DNA of 64,000 nucleotides from Vicia villosa (taxonomy: Eukaryota; Streptophyta; Magnoliopsida; Fabales; Fabaceae), in NCBI RefSeq assembly GCF_029867415.1, contig NC_081183.1, positions 36,538,655-36,602,654 of the forward strand. Direction: 5' to 3'. Within the stretch, counting starts at the first letter, position 1; each line of letters begins with the position of its first letter. A program made the position numbers and the translations under genes. The notes beneath the pieces are model-generated. The model saw nothing but the letters and a program-made list of their open reading frames with translations, was not told the origin of the DNA and searched no databases. This document shows positions 1-9,501 of this stretch, in pieces.

Positions 1-200
1 AAAAATGAAGTCTTTGAGCCTCATGATTGTATTAGGGACTAATCCTTGTATTGATTGATCCTTTGCCTGAGCTTTCTTGTCTTTGTGCATCCTCGATTAG
101 GTACCAGGTGGAGAAATGACTGCTCTGGGTACTTGTCTTATCCTGATGAAAAATCCTGAAGATATGTCATCTCAGGGGGGTCAAAAATTAGGGTATGACA
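1..200 (-). mobile_element. Ogre/Tat-type LTR, terminal fragment
   Basis: Read on the minus strand, the sequence starts TGTCATACCCTAATTTTTG at position 200. I know this as the typical beginning of Ogre-like Ty3/gypsy LTRs in legumes, and the same terminal motif appears at 39828 in this window. To the right, the integrase reading frame of a copia element stops abruptly, so this LTR was inserted into that element. The rest of the element lies left of the window. Family assignment rests on remembered terminal motifs, not on an alignment. Confidence 0.6.
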
Positions 201-1793
201 CAGACCTAATTGACATTCAGCATTGTTCTTGAGGAATGCTCTTGTTCTGATAGGATCATCTTTCTTTCCAATAATGACATCTTCTGAGTGAGCAGATGTG
301 AGTCTAGATGATCTTCTGATAGTTGGTTCTTCAGAAATTCTCAGATTTTCCAAGGATGCAGCAACTTGATCTTCTGATTCTTTGCTGCTTTGGTTTTCAG
401 CTTCTGAAACTTTTCTTCTTGGTTCTTCAACTTCTGAGATATCAATATCAATATCTGCAAAATTTTCAAACTGCTTTGGCTTTTCAAGACCAAGCTTATC
501 ATCAAACCTGATATTGATTGATTCTTCTACAACTAATGTTTCAGTATTGTATACTCTGTAGCCTTTAGAGCGTTCAGAATATCCAAGAAGGAAACACTTT
601 TGTGCCTTAGAATCAAACTTACCAAGATGATCTTTAGTGTTCAGAATAAAACAAACACACCCAAAAGGATGAAAATATGAAATGTTGGGCTTTTTGTTCT
701 TCCACAATTCATAAGGAGTCTTATTTAGAATAGGTCTTATAGAGATTCTATTCTGAATATAACATGCAATGTTTATTGCTTCTGCCCAGAAGTGCTTAGC
801 CATATTGGTTTCGTTGATCATGGTTCTGGCCATTTCTTGTAGAGTCCTATTCTTTCGTTCTACAACTCCATTTTGTTGTGGAGTTCTAGGACAAGAGAAA
901 TCATGGGCAATACCATTTTCTTTGAAGAACTCCTCAAAGAATTTGTTCTCAAATTCACCACCATGATCACTTCAGACCTTTATGATTTTACACTCCTTCT
1001 CAGTTTGGGTCTGAGTGCAGAATTCAAAGAACACTGAATGAGACTCATCCTTGTGTTTCAAGAACTTTACCCATGTCCAGCGGCTATAATCATCAACGAT
1101 GACTAATCCATATTTCTTCCCTTTGACAGATGCTGTTTTGACTGGGCCAAACAGATCAATGTGCAAAAGTTCTAACGGCCTTGAGGAAGAGACAACATTC
1201 TTAGACTTGAATGCAGGTTTGGAGAACTTGCCCTTCTGACATGCTTCACAAAGAGCATCTGATTTGTATTTCAGATTAGGGAGTCCTCTGACAAGATTTA
1301 GTTTGTTAATCTGAGAAATCTTTCTCAAACTAGCATGTCCTAATCTTTTGTGCCAGACCCATTGCTCTTCAGAAACAGACATAAGACAAGTCACCTTCTG
1401 ATTCTTAAGATCCTGAAGATCAATCTTATAAATGTTGTTCTTTCTCTTGCCTGTAAATAGGATTGAGTCATCCTTCTGACTTACAGCCTTGCAAGACTTT
1501 TGATTGAAGATTATATCATAACCATTGTCACTTAATTGACTTATGGATAATAAGTTATGCGTTAATCCTTCTACAAGAAGTACATTAGTTATGGAAGGAG
1601 AGTTACCAAGACTTATGGTTCCAGAGCCAATGATTCCGCCCTTCTGATCTCCTCCAAACTTGACTTCTCCACCTGGCTTAAGCACCAGGTCTTGGAATGT
1701 AGACCTTCTTCCCGTCATGTGTCGCGAGCACCCAGAGTCCAGGTACCATGACATTTTGCTTTTTGTCCTCTTTGCCGCCAAGGATATCTGCAA
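201..1793 (-). pseudogene. copia pol fragment: protease, GAG-pre-integrase, integrase
   Basis: The frame opens with the aspartic protease signature (LDSGCSRHMTG, near 1735-1700). It continues with a GAG-pre-integrase region (VWHKRLGHASL) and the integrase core, whose acidic residues are visible in HIDLFGP, SDHGGEF and GVVERKN. One in-frame TGA at 972-974 interrupts the core just before SDHGG; the same frame then continues to about 201, where a foreign LTR replaces it. Pol lies in the +1 frame relative to gag and overlaps its end. The TGA stands where the family normally has Arg and looks like a CGA to TGA transition. Not functional as it stands. Confidence 0.85.
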
Positions 1794-3600
1794 CAGAAAT
1801 TATCTTCTCCTTAGGTACCCACAATTTCTTGGGTCCTTTCTTGTTATTTTTCCTCAAGTTCTGATTGAACTTGGGTTTAGCATTATATGAAATAGGAGGA
1901 ACAGAATGATAGTTTATGTTCTGAGTTCCATGATATTTCTTAGGTTTTGTCACATGCTTCTTGGTGTGTGTTATGTGAAAGCTTTGAGCATGTGATGTGT
2001 GCCTAATATCATGGGAGTGGCCAAATTTAAATTGGTTATACAGAGGCTTGTATGATATTTTCATATCATCCACAGATTCAAGCTTGTATGGGATTTCACC
2101 CTCATAACCAATGCCAGCTCTTTTGTTTCCTGACACAGCATATATCATAGAAGCAAGTTGACTTCTGCCAATACTTCTAGATAAAAACTTTCTGAAACTT
2201 AAGTCATATTCTTTCAGAATATTGTTCAGACTTGGAGTAGATTTTTCAGAGACAGAAGGAGATCCAGTATTTTTGGATAAATTTAAAACTTTTTCCTTCA
2301 GCTCAGAATTCTCCACTTCAAGCTTCTTAGTTTCAAATTCAAATAGCTTTTTCAGCTTCTTGTATTTGATACTAATCTGAGACTTGAGTTCCAGAAGTTC
2401 TGTTAGACTGGAAACTAACTCTTCTCTAGATAGTTCAGAAAATACCTCTTCAGAATCTGATTCTGATGTAGATTCTGATCCATCATCTTCTGTAGCCATC
2501 AGCGCGAAGTTGGCTTGCTCTTCTTCAGAGTCTGATTCTGATTCTGATTCAGAATCATCCCATGTTGCCATAAGACCTTTCTTCTTATGAAACTTCTTCT
2601 TGGGATTCTCCTTCTGAAGTTTTGGACACTCGTTCTTGTAATGTCCAAGCTCATTGCACTCATAGCAGACAACCTTCTTCTTGTCAGATCTTTTGTCAGA
2701 AGATTCTCCTCGTTCAAATTTCTTTGAACTTCTGAAGCCTCTGAACTTCCTTTGCTTGCTCTTCCAGAGTTGGTTTACCCTTCTGGAGATCATGGACATT
2801 TCATCTTCTTCTTCAGATTCTGATTCTTCAGGATCTTCTTCTCTAGCCTGAAAAGCGTTAGTGCATTTTTTAACATTAGATTTTAATGCAATAGACTTAC
2901 CTTTCTTCTGAGGCTCGTTTGCATCCAGCTCTATTTCATGGCTTCTCAAGGCACTGATAAGCTCTTCCAAAGAAACTTCATTCAGATTATTTGCAATCTT
3001 GAATGCTGTTACCATTGGACCCCATCTTCTGGGTAAGCTTCTGATAATCTTCTTTACATGATCAGCCTTGGTGTAGCTTTTATCCAGAACTCTTAATCCA
3101 GCAGTTAGCGTTTGAAATCTTGAGAACATCTTCTCAATGTTTTCATCATCCTCCATCTTGAAGGCTTCATATCTCTGGATTAGAGCAAGAGCTTTAGTCT
3201 CCTTGACTTGAGCATTTCCCTCATGGGTCATTTTCAATGACTCATATATATCATAGGCCGTTTCCCTGTTAGATATCTTCTCATACTCAGCATGAGAGAT
3301 AGCATTCAGCAAAACAGTTCTACATTTATGATGATTCTTGAAAAGCTTCTTCTGATCATCATTCATTTCTTGCCTTGTAAGCCTTACGCCACTAGCTTTC
3401 ACTGGATGTTTGTAATCATCCATCAGAAGATCCCATAGTTCACCATCTAGACCAAGAAAGTAACTTTCCAGTTTATCTTTCCAGTATTCAAAGTTTTCAC
3501 CATCAAATACTGGTGGTCTAGTATAACCATTGTTACCATTGTATTGCTCAGCAGAGCCAGATGTAGATGCAGGTGGGTCTGTTGGAATTTCACCAGCCAT
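1678..3600 (-). CDS. copia gag (capsid/nucleocapsid), 640 aa
   Basis: Structural protein of the retrotransposon particle. The open frame of 640 codons is intact. Residues about 30-230 form the gag domain of the UBN2 type (FEYWKDKLESYFLG near the start). An acidic Ser/Glu stretch follows, then a CCHC zinc knuckle (CYECNELGHYKNEC) near residues 312-325, a second Ser/Glu/Asp-rich stretch and a short coiled-coil region. The ATG lies about 85 bases inside the LTR edge, with nothing coding in between. The frame ends after the protease start in the neighbouring frame, so gag and pol overlap out of frame. It is homologous over its length to the 637-aa gag at 51408-53321. Confidence 0.9.
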   Translation of the reverse strand: MAGEIPTDPPASTSGSAEQYNGNNGYTRPPVFDGENFEYWKDKLESYFLGLDGELWDLLMDDYKHPVKASGVRLTRQEMNDDQKKLFKNHHKCRTVLLNAISHAEYEKISNRETAYDIYESLKMTHEGNAQVKETKALALIQRYEAFKMEDDENIEKMFSRFQTLTAGLRVLDKSYTKADHVKKIIRSLPRRWGPMVTAFKIANNLNEVSLEELISALRSHEIELDANEPQKKGKSIALKSNVKKCTNAFQAREEDPEESESEEEDEMSMISRRVNQLWKSKQRKFRGFRSSKKFERGESSDKRSDKKKVVCYECNELGHYKNECPKLQKENPKKKFHKKKGLMATWDDSESESESDSEEEQANFALMATEDDGSESTSESDSEEVFSELSREELVSSLTELLELKSQISIKYKKLKKLFEFETKKLEVENSELKEKVLNLSKNTGSPSVSEKSTPSLNNILKEYDLSFRKFLSRSIGRSQLASMIYAVSGNKRAGIGYEGEIPYKLESVDDMKISYKPLYNQFKFGHSHDIRHTSHAQSFHITHTKKHVTKPKKYHGTQNINYHSVPPISYNAKPKFNQNLRKNNKKGPKKLWVPKEKIISVADILGGKEDKKQNVMVPGLWVLATHDGKKVYIPRPGA

Positions 3601-3672
3601 CTTTTACTGAAGCGTTTTTCTCTTCCTGAATCTTTTCTAAACACGGTTAAGTGCTTGCACCTTAGAACCGGC

Positions 3673-3685
3673 GCTCTGATGCCAA
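3673..3685 (-). other. primer binding site of the copia element
   Basis: On the minus strand TTGGCATCAGAGC follows the LTR end by one base. It resembles the initiator-methionine tRNA complement used by plant copia elements (TGGTATCAGAGC), with a variant base. Confidence 0.75.
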
Positions 3686-3686
3686 T

Positions 3687-4904
3687 TGAAGGATAGAAAA
3701 ACACTTAGAAAGGGGGGGGGGGGGGTTTGAATAAGTGTAGTCTAAAAACTTGACCGATAAATACAAATTGCACAGTTATTTTTATCCTGGTTCGTTGTTA
3801 ACTAAACTACTCCAGTCCACCCCCACGGAGTGATTTACCTCACCTGAGGATTTAATCCACTAATCGCAACAGACTACAATGGTTTTCCACTTAGTCCGCG
3901 ACTAAGTCTTCTAGAGTATCCTGATCACAACCTGATCACTCTAGGAACAAATGCTTAGACACAAGCTAAGAATTTCTTAGAGTATCCTGACCACCACGTG
4001 ATCACTCTAATTACAACTGCTTAGACTCAAGCTAAGACTTCCTAGAGTATTCTGATCAACACTTGATCACTCTAGTTGCTTACAAATTAATGTAATCAAA
4101 TAAGAGTTTTACAATGCTTCTGAAAAGCTATAATCACAACAGTGATATTTCTCTTAACGTTTAAGCTTAATCTCACTAATATATTACAACAGCAATGTAG
4201 TGAGCTTTGATGAAGATGAAGTTTCTGAGCTTTGAGTTGAACAGCGTTTCAACAAGTTTTTCAGAATAAGTTCGTTCAGGATTCGTCACCTTGCTTCTCA
4301 TCAGAACTTCATATTTATAGGCACTTGAGAAGATGACCGTTGGGAGCATTTAATGCTTTGCGTATTCCGTACAGCATTGCATTTAATGTTTCACGCTTTT
4401 GTCAACTACCTCGAGCCTTGTTCACGCTGTGTCTACTGACGTTGCCTTTAATAGCTTCCAACGTTCCTTTTGTCAGTCAGCGTAGCCTGCCACCTGTACT
4501 TTCTTCTGATCTGATGTTTGTGTATACAACGTTTGAATATCATCAGAGTCAAACAGCTTGGTGCATAGCATCTTCTTGTCTTCTGACCTTGAAGTGCTTC
4601 TGAGCGTGATACCATGAGAACTTCAGTGCTTCTGCTTCTGATCTCAAGTTCTTCTGATGCTTCCATAGACCCATGTTCTGATTCTGCCTTGACCATCTTC
4701 TGATGTCTTGCTAGACCATGTTCTGATGTTGCATGCTGAACCTTCTGAGACAAAGCTTCTGAGCGCTGATTTGTGCATACTCTTTATATATTTCCTGAAA
4801 GGGAAATTGCAATGTATTAGAGTACCACATTATCTCACACAAAATTCATATCCTTGTTATCATCAAAACTAAGAATATTGATCAGAACAAATCTTGTTCT
4901 AACA
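3687..4904 (-). repeat. 5' LTR of the SIRE-like element (1218 bp)
   Basis: Bounded by TG...CA (minus strand TGTTAGAACAAG...CTATCCTTCA). It is about as long as, and very similar to, the solo LTR at 16332-17545, and more distantly similar to the two LTRs at 45372 and 53409. A poly-G run near 3713-3725 has expanded here compared with the other copies. The transcript-strand word TCAGAA is strongly repeated in the promoter half. Confidence 0.9.
4781..4792 (-). promoter_or_regulatory. TATA box of the SIRE-like LTR
   Basis: Minus strand AATATATAAAGA, about 115 bases into the LTR. The same element is present in the other three LTRs of this family (near 17421, 46453 and 54491), which supports a conserved core promoter. 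The transcription start would lie about 30 bases downstream, giving a short U3 and a long R/U5. Confidence 0.55.
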
Positions 4905-5560
4905 TCATCTTCTCGTATGTAGAGGCCGATTGTTATGATGGTAATCTCACGAGTCTTCTTCCTTTTCTTCTCAGGGGCGACCATGATCTCTAAGGGATTC
5001 TTCATTATAGCTTCATGTATAAGTGAGTTATGCCTAGATCATCCGAAATGGCAACTGGTTTGCCGAAATCGTTGTGATACTTCATCTTTATATAAATTGC
5101 AAAAACCAGTACATCTAGTGCCACAAGGAACGGTCTCTCTAGGACAACATTGTATATGCTTTCGCAGGGGATTACCTAGAAACATATGTCCACTTCCTCC
5201 TTGTTCTTCCCTTCTCTAACAGAAATGGTGATTATATGATCCCACACAGCTGATTAAAAGAGTCATTGAAAGCTAAAAGATTCTCACCTTCATACGACGT
5301 GAGATCTCACTCATGTAATCCTAACCTCATGAAGATGCCGATGTATATAATGTCACCAAGAACTCATATTGTTGGTAAGGATCCCTAACATTGAGTCATT
5401 TGCTATGATAGATGTTACGACTAGTGGAAGTGTCGCATTAGGAGCTCAATCCACTTTCTCACAGTCTCAAAGCCATAAGATATGTTTGTCTTTTTCTTGC
5501 CTCCTAGTTCCCATTGACGATCTTGAAGAGTTTCGTGATGGATGATATTCTCTTATTCCT
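4905..5560 (-). pseudogene. degraded Ty3/gypsy gag-protease region
   Basis: In one minus-strand frame around 5220-5050 the translation reads IYNVVLERPFLVALDV. This is the family signature that follows the gypsy protease (usually ..NxIxGRPxLxxL). It continues with IKMKYHNDFGKPVAISDDLG and, after a frame change, with a Lys/Arg-rich stretch ending in REITIITIGLY. Several stops and frame changes interrupt it. It is an old remnant against which the copia LTR now abuts. The lineage within gypsy cannot be decided from this piece. Confidence 0.55.
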
Positions 5561-7594
5561 TGCTAAACAATCCATCATCAGTCAAAGAGACGATGAGTAA
5601 GGGGATGATTTTGGATTTGATAGGTCTGTGGTGACTTCAGTAGCTGGATCAAAAGACCTCGGTAGCAATTTATGACTTTGGAATCAGAAAAATTTGATTG
5701 TGGAAATTTGTGAGAATCAAACATCGATTTTCGCAAACTAAGTCATTGTTCCATACTTTAACTATAAATAGGTGGAAATCGAATGAAATAAAATTCTGAT
5801 GCGGTGAAGTAAATTTTTGATACGACAAAGTGAAAGTGGACCTAAAATGGTGCACATTAGGCTTTATATTAAAAATGGATCTTACTATTTTTCTAATTTT
5901 GTCTCTTAGAAAAAAAATCATTTTTTAGAAATGAGGAAATTAACTCAATATATATAATGGATGTCGAGTTTTTATGTAACAATTTTTTTCTTCAATTTTA
6001 CAAATCTTTTAAAATGTTTTATTACAATTTCATTTATAAATAATATATAAAATTATACCAATTTTTTATGTAACATACTCTTTTTTCTCAAACTTTATCT
6101 TTTATTTGAACTATTATATTTAATTAAATAATTTGTTTCTTAAAACTATTACATAAAGTTTAATTTTGTATTATTTTCATTGAGAGATTGTGTGAAATTA
6201 ATTAAATTATACTGATTTAAATTTTTAAAATCATTTTTTATATTTTTAATTTAGTAAGAGCACACAATATATTACTATAATATATTTCTTTAAAATTTTA
6301 AAAGATTAACTTTATTGATTTAAAGATATGAAATATTGTTGCTACATGGACAATTTCATAATAATAAATTCATCAGCAAGTTTTCATAATGAAACATGTG
6401 GTGTTTAATTCACTCATTTTCTTTTCTCACTTTTTTATCTCTATCTTTGTGTGTGCTCAACTTTTACAAGACAAATATTAATTTGTCATTTGTAATAATT
6501 GAATAAGTTATATTTAACAAAGTGTTGTGAACATTTATTTTTTAAGTAAAATATTTCAAATATCAAAATAAAACATGTTTATTTGGTAGTGGACAAGTTG
6601 GCTTCCAAATATTGGTCGTTATATTGTCATAGTGAATAAGGTCATATATAAATCTTAGAGTTTAAGAAACATATAGTCTAATAGATTATTTGAATGTTGG
6701 GCACTAAAGTTTTATTGGTTTTTTAATATAATCAAAGAAAAAAAACTTTTGGCCGTCATGAAGCAAAAATATGAATGAAAAAGTAATACTTTATGTATGA
6801 CACTAGTAGATGGTTGTTGGTGGTAATTGTGGTCTTTGCATGCACTCGAATTTTTCTTCTTCTTGCTAATGCTTTTGCTTTATTTGAAATGATTTTTTTA
6901 TAAGTGGCGGGCAGTGACATACTCATCTTTATAATTGCTTACAAGCTAAGAGAATGCACATGCAATATATATGTAATATCTCATAAGTGATAGAACTTAG
7001 GATTTTAATTTCAAATATGTAATATTGATTTAATTATTTAAATTAAAATGTATATTGTTTTGTATTGGTCCAAAAGAAAGTCCCATAACGAGTGCTGAAG
7101 AAGAAGATGTATGAAATAAGAGACGATCACATCTTTCATCACACCTCTCACCGTTAGATTTAAAAGAACGACAACCCGTACAAAATGCTGAATCACATAA
7201 GGACAGTTTTATTTGCTCATATTATATAAAGGTCGTTTCATGTCATTTTAGGCAATCAATTTATTCTCACTCTAAAATTATTTTCCATTCAATTATTGAT
7301 TTGGATGTTGAAATGCTAACTTTGCATATCCAATCTCTCTCCACAGCACTGGAAGTCTGATCCACCGCGATGGAAGATTGATTCAACGCATTCGAGTTAT
7401 ATTTCATCTCACTTCTTCACTAATATCTAGTTCCTAAACGAACAGTGACACAATATGTGGGAATCGGCTACTAACTCCTGTTGTTTTCCCACAAAAAACC
7501 ATTGTCTCTTCACTGAAACTTCAAATCACCAATATTTTTCTCACGAAACACTGATCTTTCTCTTGAACAGGTCGAATAATGAACTCGCATATCC
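5561..7594. other. AT-rich stretch without recognisable gene
   Basis: Very AT-rich from about 5930 to 7050, with only short open frames of biased composition. No LTR ends, tRNA or conserved coding motif was seen. From about 7060 the base composition becomes more balanced. This could be the LTR or leader of the degraded element whose gag remnant follows, but no TG...CA borders could be fixed. Confidence 0.4.
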
Positions 7595-8150
7595 ATGGTG
7601 ACAACGAAGATTAATAGATCTGACGTTCAACGTCACGTCGATGTTGCGGCCACTGAAGCAAACACAACTTCACCTCCTACTCTGTTAGAGGATGATCCAT
7701 TTCTAATGACCTCCATATGTTCCTGATCAACAGGATTTTGTTCCTTCGAGAGTCGATAGAGGAACATTCCAAGTCCTTATATTTTTCCAAGCTCTGCAAT
7801 ATTTTTATGAAGGCCAACCTTTGAAGCAAACTCCACTGCAATCGTTAATACCTAGACATGAGATGCTCCCAAATATTCAACAGCTACAAGCTAACCTAGG
7901 CACCCAACGAGTTGTCGATCTACTGAACAATGTATATAACTTAGTACAACAATAAAACTCTTAAGCCTTGGTAGACAAGATATTCATGATTGAAGAGAAC
8001 CTGCAGCGCACTCCCCTAAGAACCAACACCATGTGCAGGTAGAGCTTTGCGCAGCGACCAATGAGTCATACCACAATCGATTCTAATAAAAACAACTTCA
8101 TCGCAAAGAGCAATCTCGGGATCATTAGGTCAAAGCCGAAATAGAGGATA
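7595..8150 (+). pseudogene. possible degraded retrotransposon gag remnant
   Basis: An ATG at 7595 opens about 45 sense codons rich in Thr, Glu and Asp (ending LLEDDPFLMTSIC). Stops and frame changes follow. Further plus-strand pieces read like gag (polar, Gln-rich segments with PLKQTP and DLLNNVYNLVQQ). No zinc knuckle or protease motif is visible. The call rests on overall resemblance to short gypsy gag starts and may be wrong. Confidence 0.3.
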
Positions 8151-8519
8151 TCAGACACATGCACTCAAATTCGGAGCAAAAAGTGGCAGTCATACTCCAT
8201 CGGAGATTTGTCGTCCTTGTACCAAATAAGTGCAAAATAATCGTTATATTTGTGTACTTTCTAGTGGCACTTATCAATTCATTTTTGATGTATTCTTTGA
8301 ATAAGCCCCACTTTGTTTGTAAATATGTACAATATGTGTATAATCGTGTTTTTATGTAATTAATTTATCGTTTGATAGTTTTTCATTCATATGTTTGGAG
8401 CATTGAGCAATAACGTGTCGAAAGCACGACTTCAAATACACGTTTTTGGAAGAAAGTAAGCATTGAGCCCGCTAATCCCATGTTGTAGCGCGCTTGAAGA
8501 TTTTTGCATTTGGCAGGGG
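8151..8519. other. remnant sequence left of the Athila-like insertion
   Basis: No gene seen. The last 120 bases contain GC-rich words (gcccgct, gcgcgctt) similar to those on the other side of the insertion (cagcccgcttagcgg near 23605). This part and 23575 onward were therefore probably one older repeat before the Athila-like element landed. Confidence 0.35.
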
Positions 8520-8524
8520 CTGTG

Positions 8525-9501
8525 TGTTGAAAGTATTTTGGGTAAATATTTTCTAATATATCGTATCGACAGAGACTGAGTAATATTGCTGCCGTTCTAT
8601 AGTCGGATTATAATGAGTTAGCGAAAAGTAGTGGTTTTGATTGTTTGTTCTCAACTTGCATATAACAGAATAATAATTGACTGATAAAAAGCTTAAAGAC
8701 GAATAACAATGGTGAATGAATATGTTGAGTTCTAGGGTTCATCAACCTATTCACATACAATAATCAATTAATCCACGAGTGAACATTATTTAAGTTATTA
8801 TCTTCATTCATCCTCAAAACTGATATTATGTCTAATGATCAATCTAGAACCACCTCTACCGATATGATATTCGATCTCTCAGAATAACTATAAAGATAAA
8901 GGGAATTAACCACGATGATTTATGAAAACTTCTTCAAAATCTCATCTCTGATTATTAATCAACAAGTCAATGTAAAAACCTAGGGCAAAAGTATAAACCC
9001 TATCTCTCGATTGATAGTTCAACAATGATATAAAATAAAAGCAAGGTTTTTCATTGATAATAAAGCTTAAACAATTGTTCACAGGAATTAATCAAAGTAA
9101 TTGCATCTTCATAGGTTAACTACTACCTTAAACTCAACACAATGGGGTTTAGCTCTCCATAGTCATGAAGAACACACAATATTTCATGGAAGGATTGATC
9201 TTCATCAAGGGAATGTCTTCAATTGATGTTGAATTCTCCGTCGGAAGTTGTTTTCAGCTCTAGAATAGGATTGCTCTCTGAAATTCGTTCACCAAGGACT
9301 CCCCTCTTATGAGGGTTAGGGCTTCTATTTATAACAATTTATCCTTGTAACGCAACCATCGCGCCTCGGCACGTATTGGCGCGGAGCGAACCCAAGTCAG
9401 AAGGGATGGCGCGTCTCGCTCCTTATTGGTGCGGCTCGGCCTTCGTTTCACCTTCCTTCTTTGTGATTCTTCCTCTCTAGAAGCTCTACACCTGCGTGTT
9501 T
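8525..9501 (-). repeat. 3' LTR of the Athila-like element, outer part
   Basis: Begins tgttgaaagtattttgg and matches the right-hand LTR from 22399 onward. It is broken after cctgcgtgttt by the Tekay-like element and resumes at 18533. It contains a GC-rich island near 9357-9450 with repeated gcgc words in otherwise AT-rich sequence. Confidence 0.9.

Larger units (their letters stand above)
201..4904 (-). mobile_element. SIRE-like Ty1/copia element, 5' part (LTR, gag, start of pol)
   Basis: Minus-strand element whose order in transcript sense is 5' LTR (4904-3687), primer binding site, gag, protease, integrase. Reverse transcriptase, RNase H and the 3' LTR are missing because an Ogre-type LTR cuts in at position 200. 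The large gag with one zinc knuckle, an LTR of about 1.2 kb and an initiator-Met type primer site fit the SIRE/Maximus lineage, which is inference. It is closely related to, but distinct from, the young element at 45372-54616. Confidence 0.85.

Noticed and set aside
4340..4753. Open frames in the SIRE-like LTRs (also at 16981, 46079 and 54116)
   Set aside because: They recur at the same place in every LTR copy, run in both directions and have no domain; LTR sequence, not genes.
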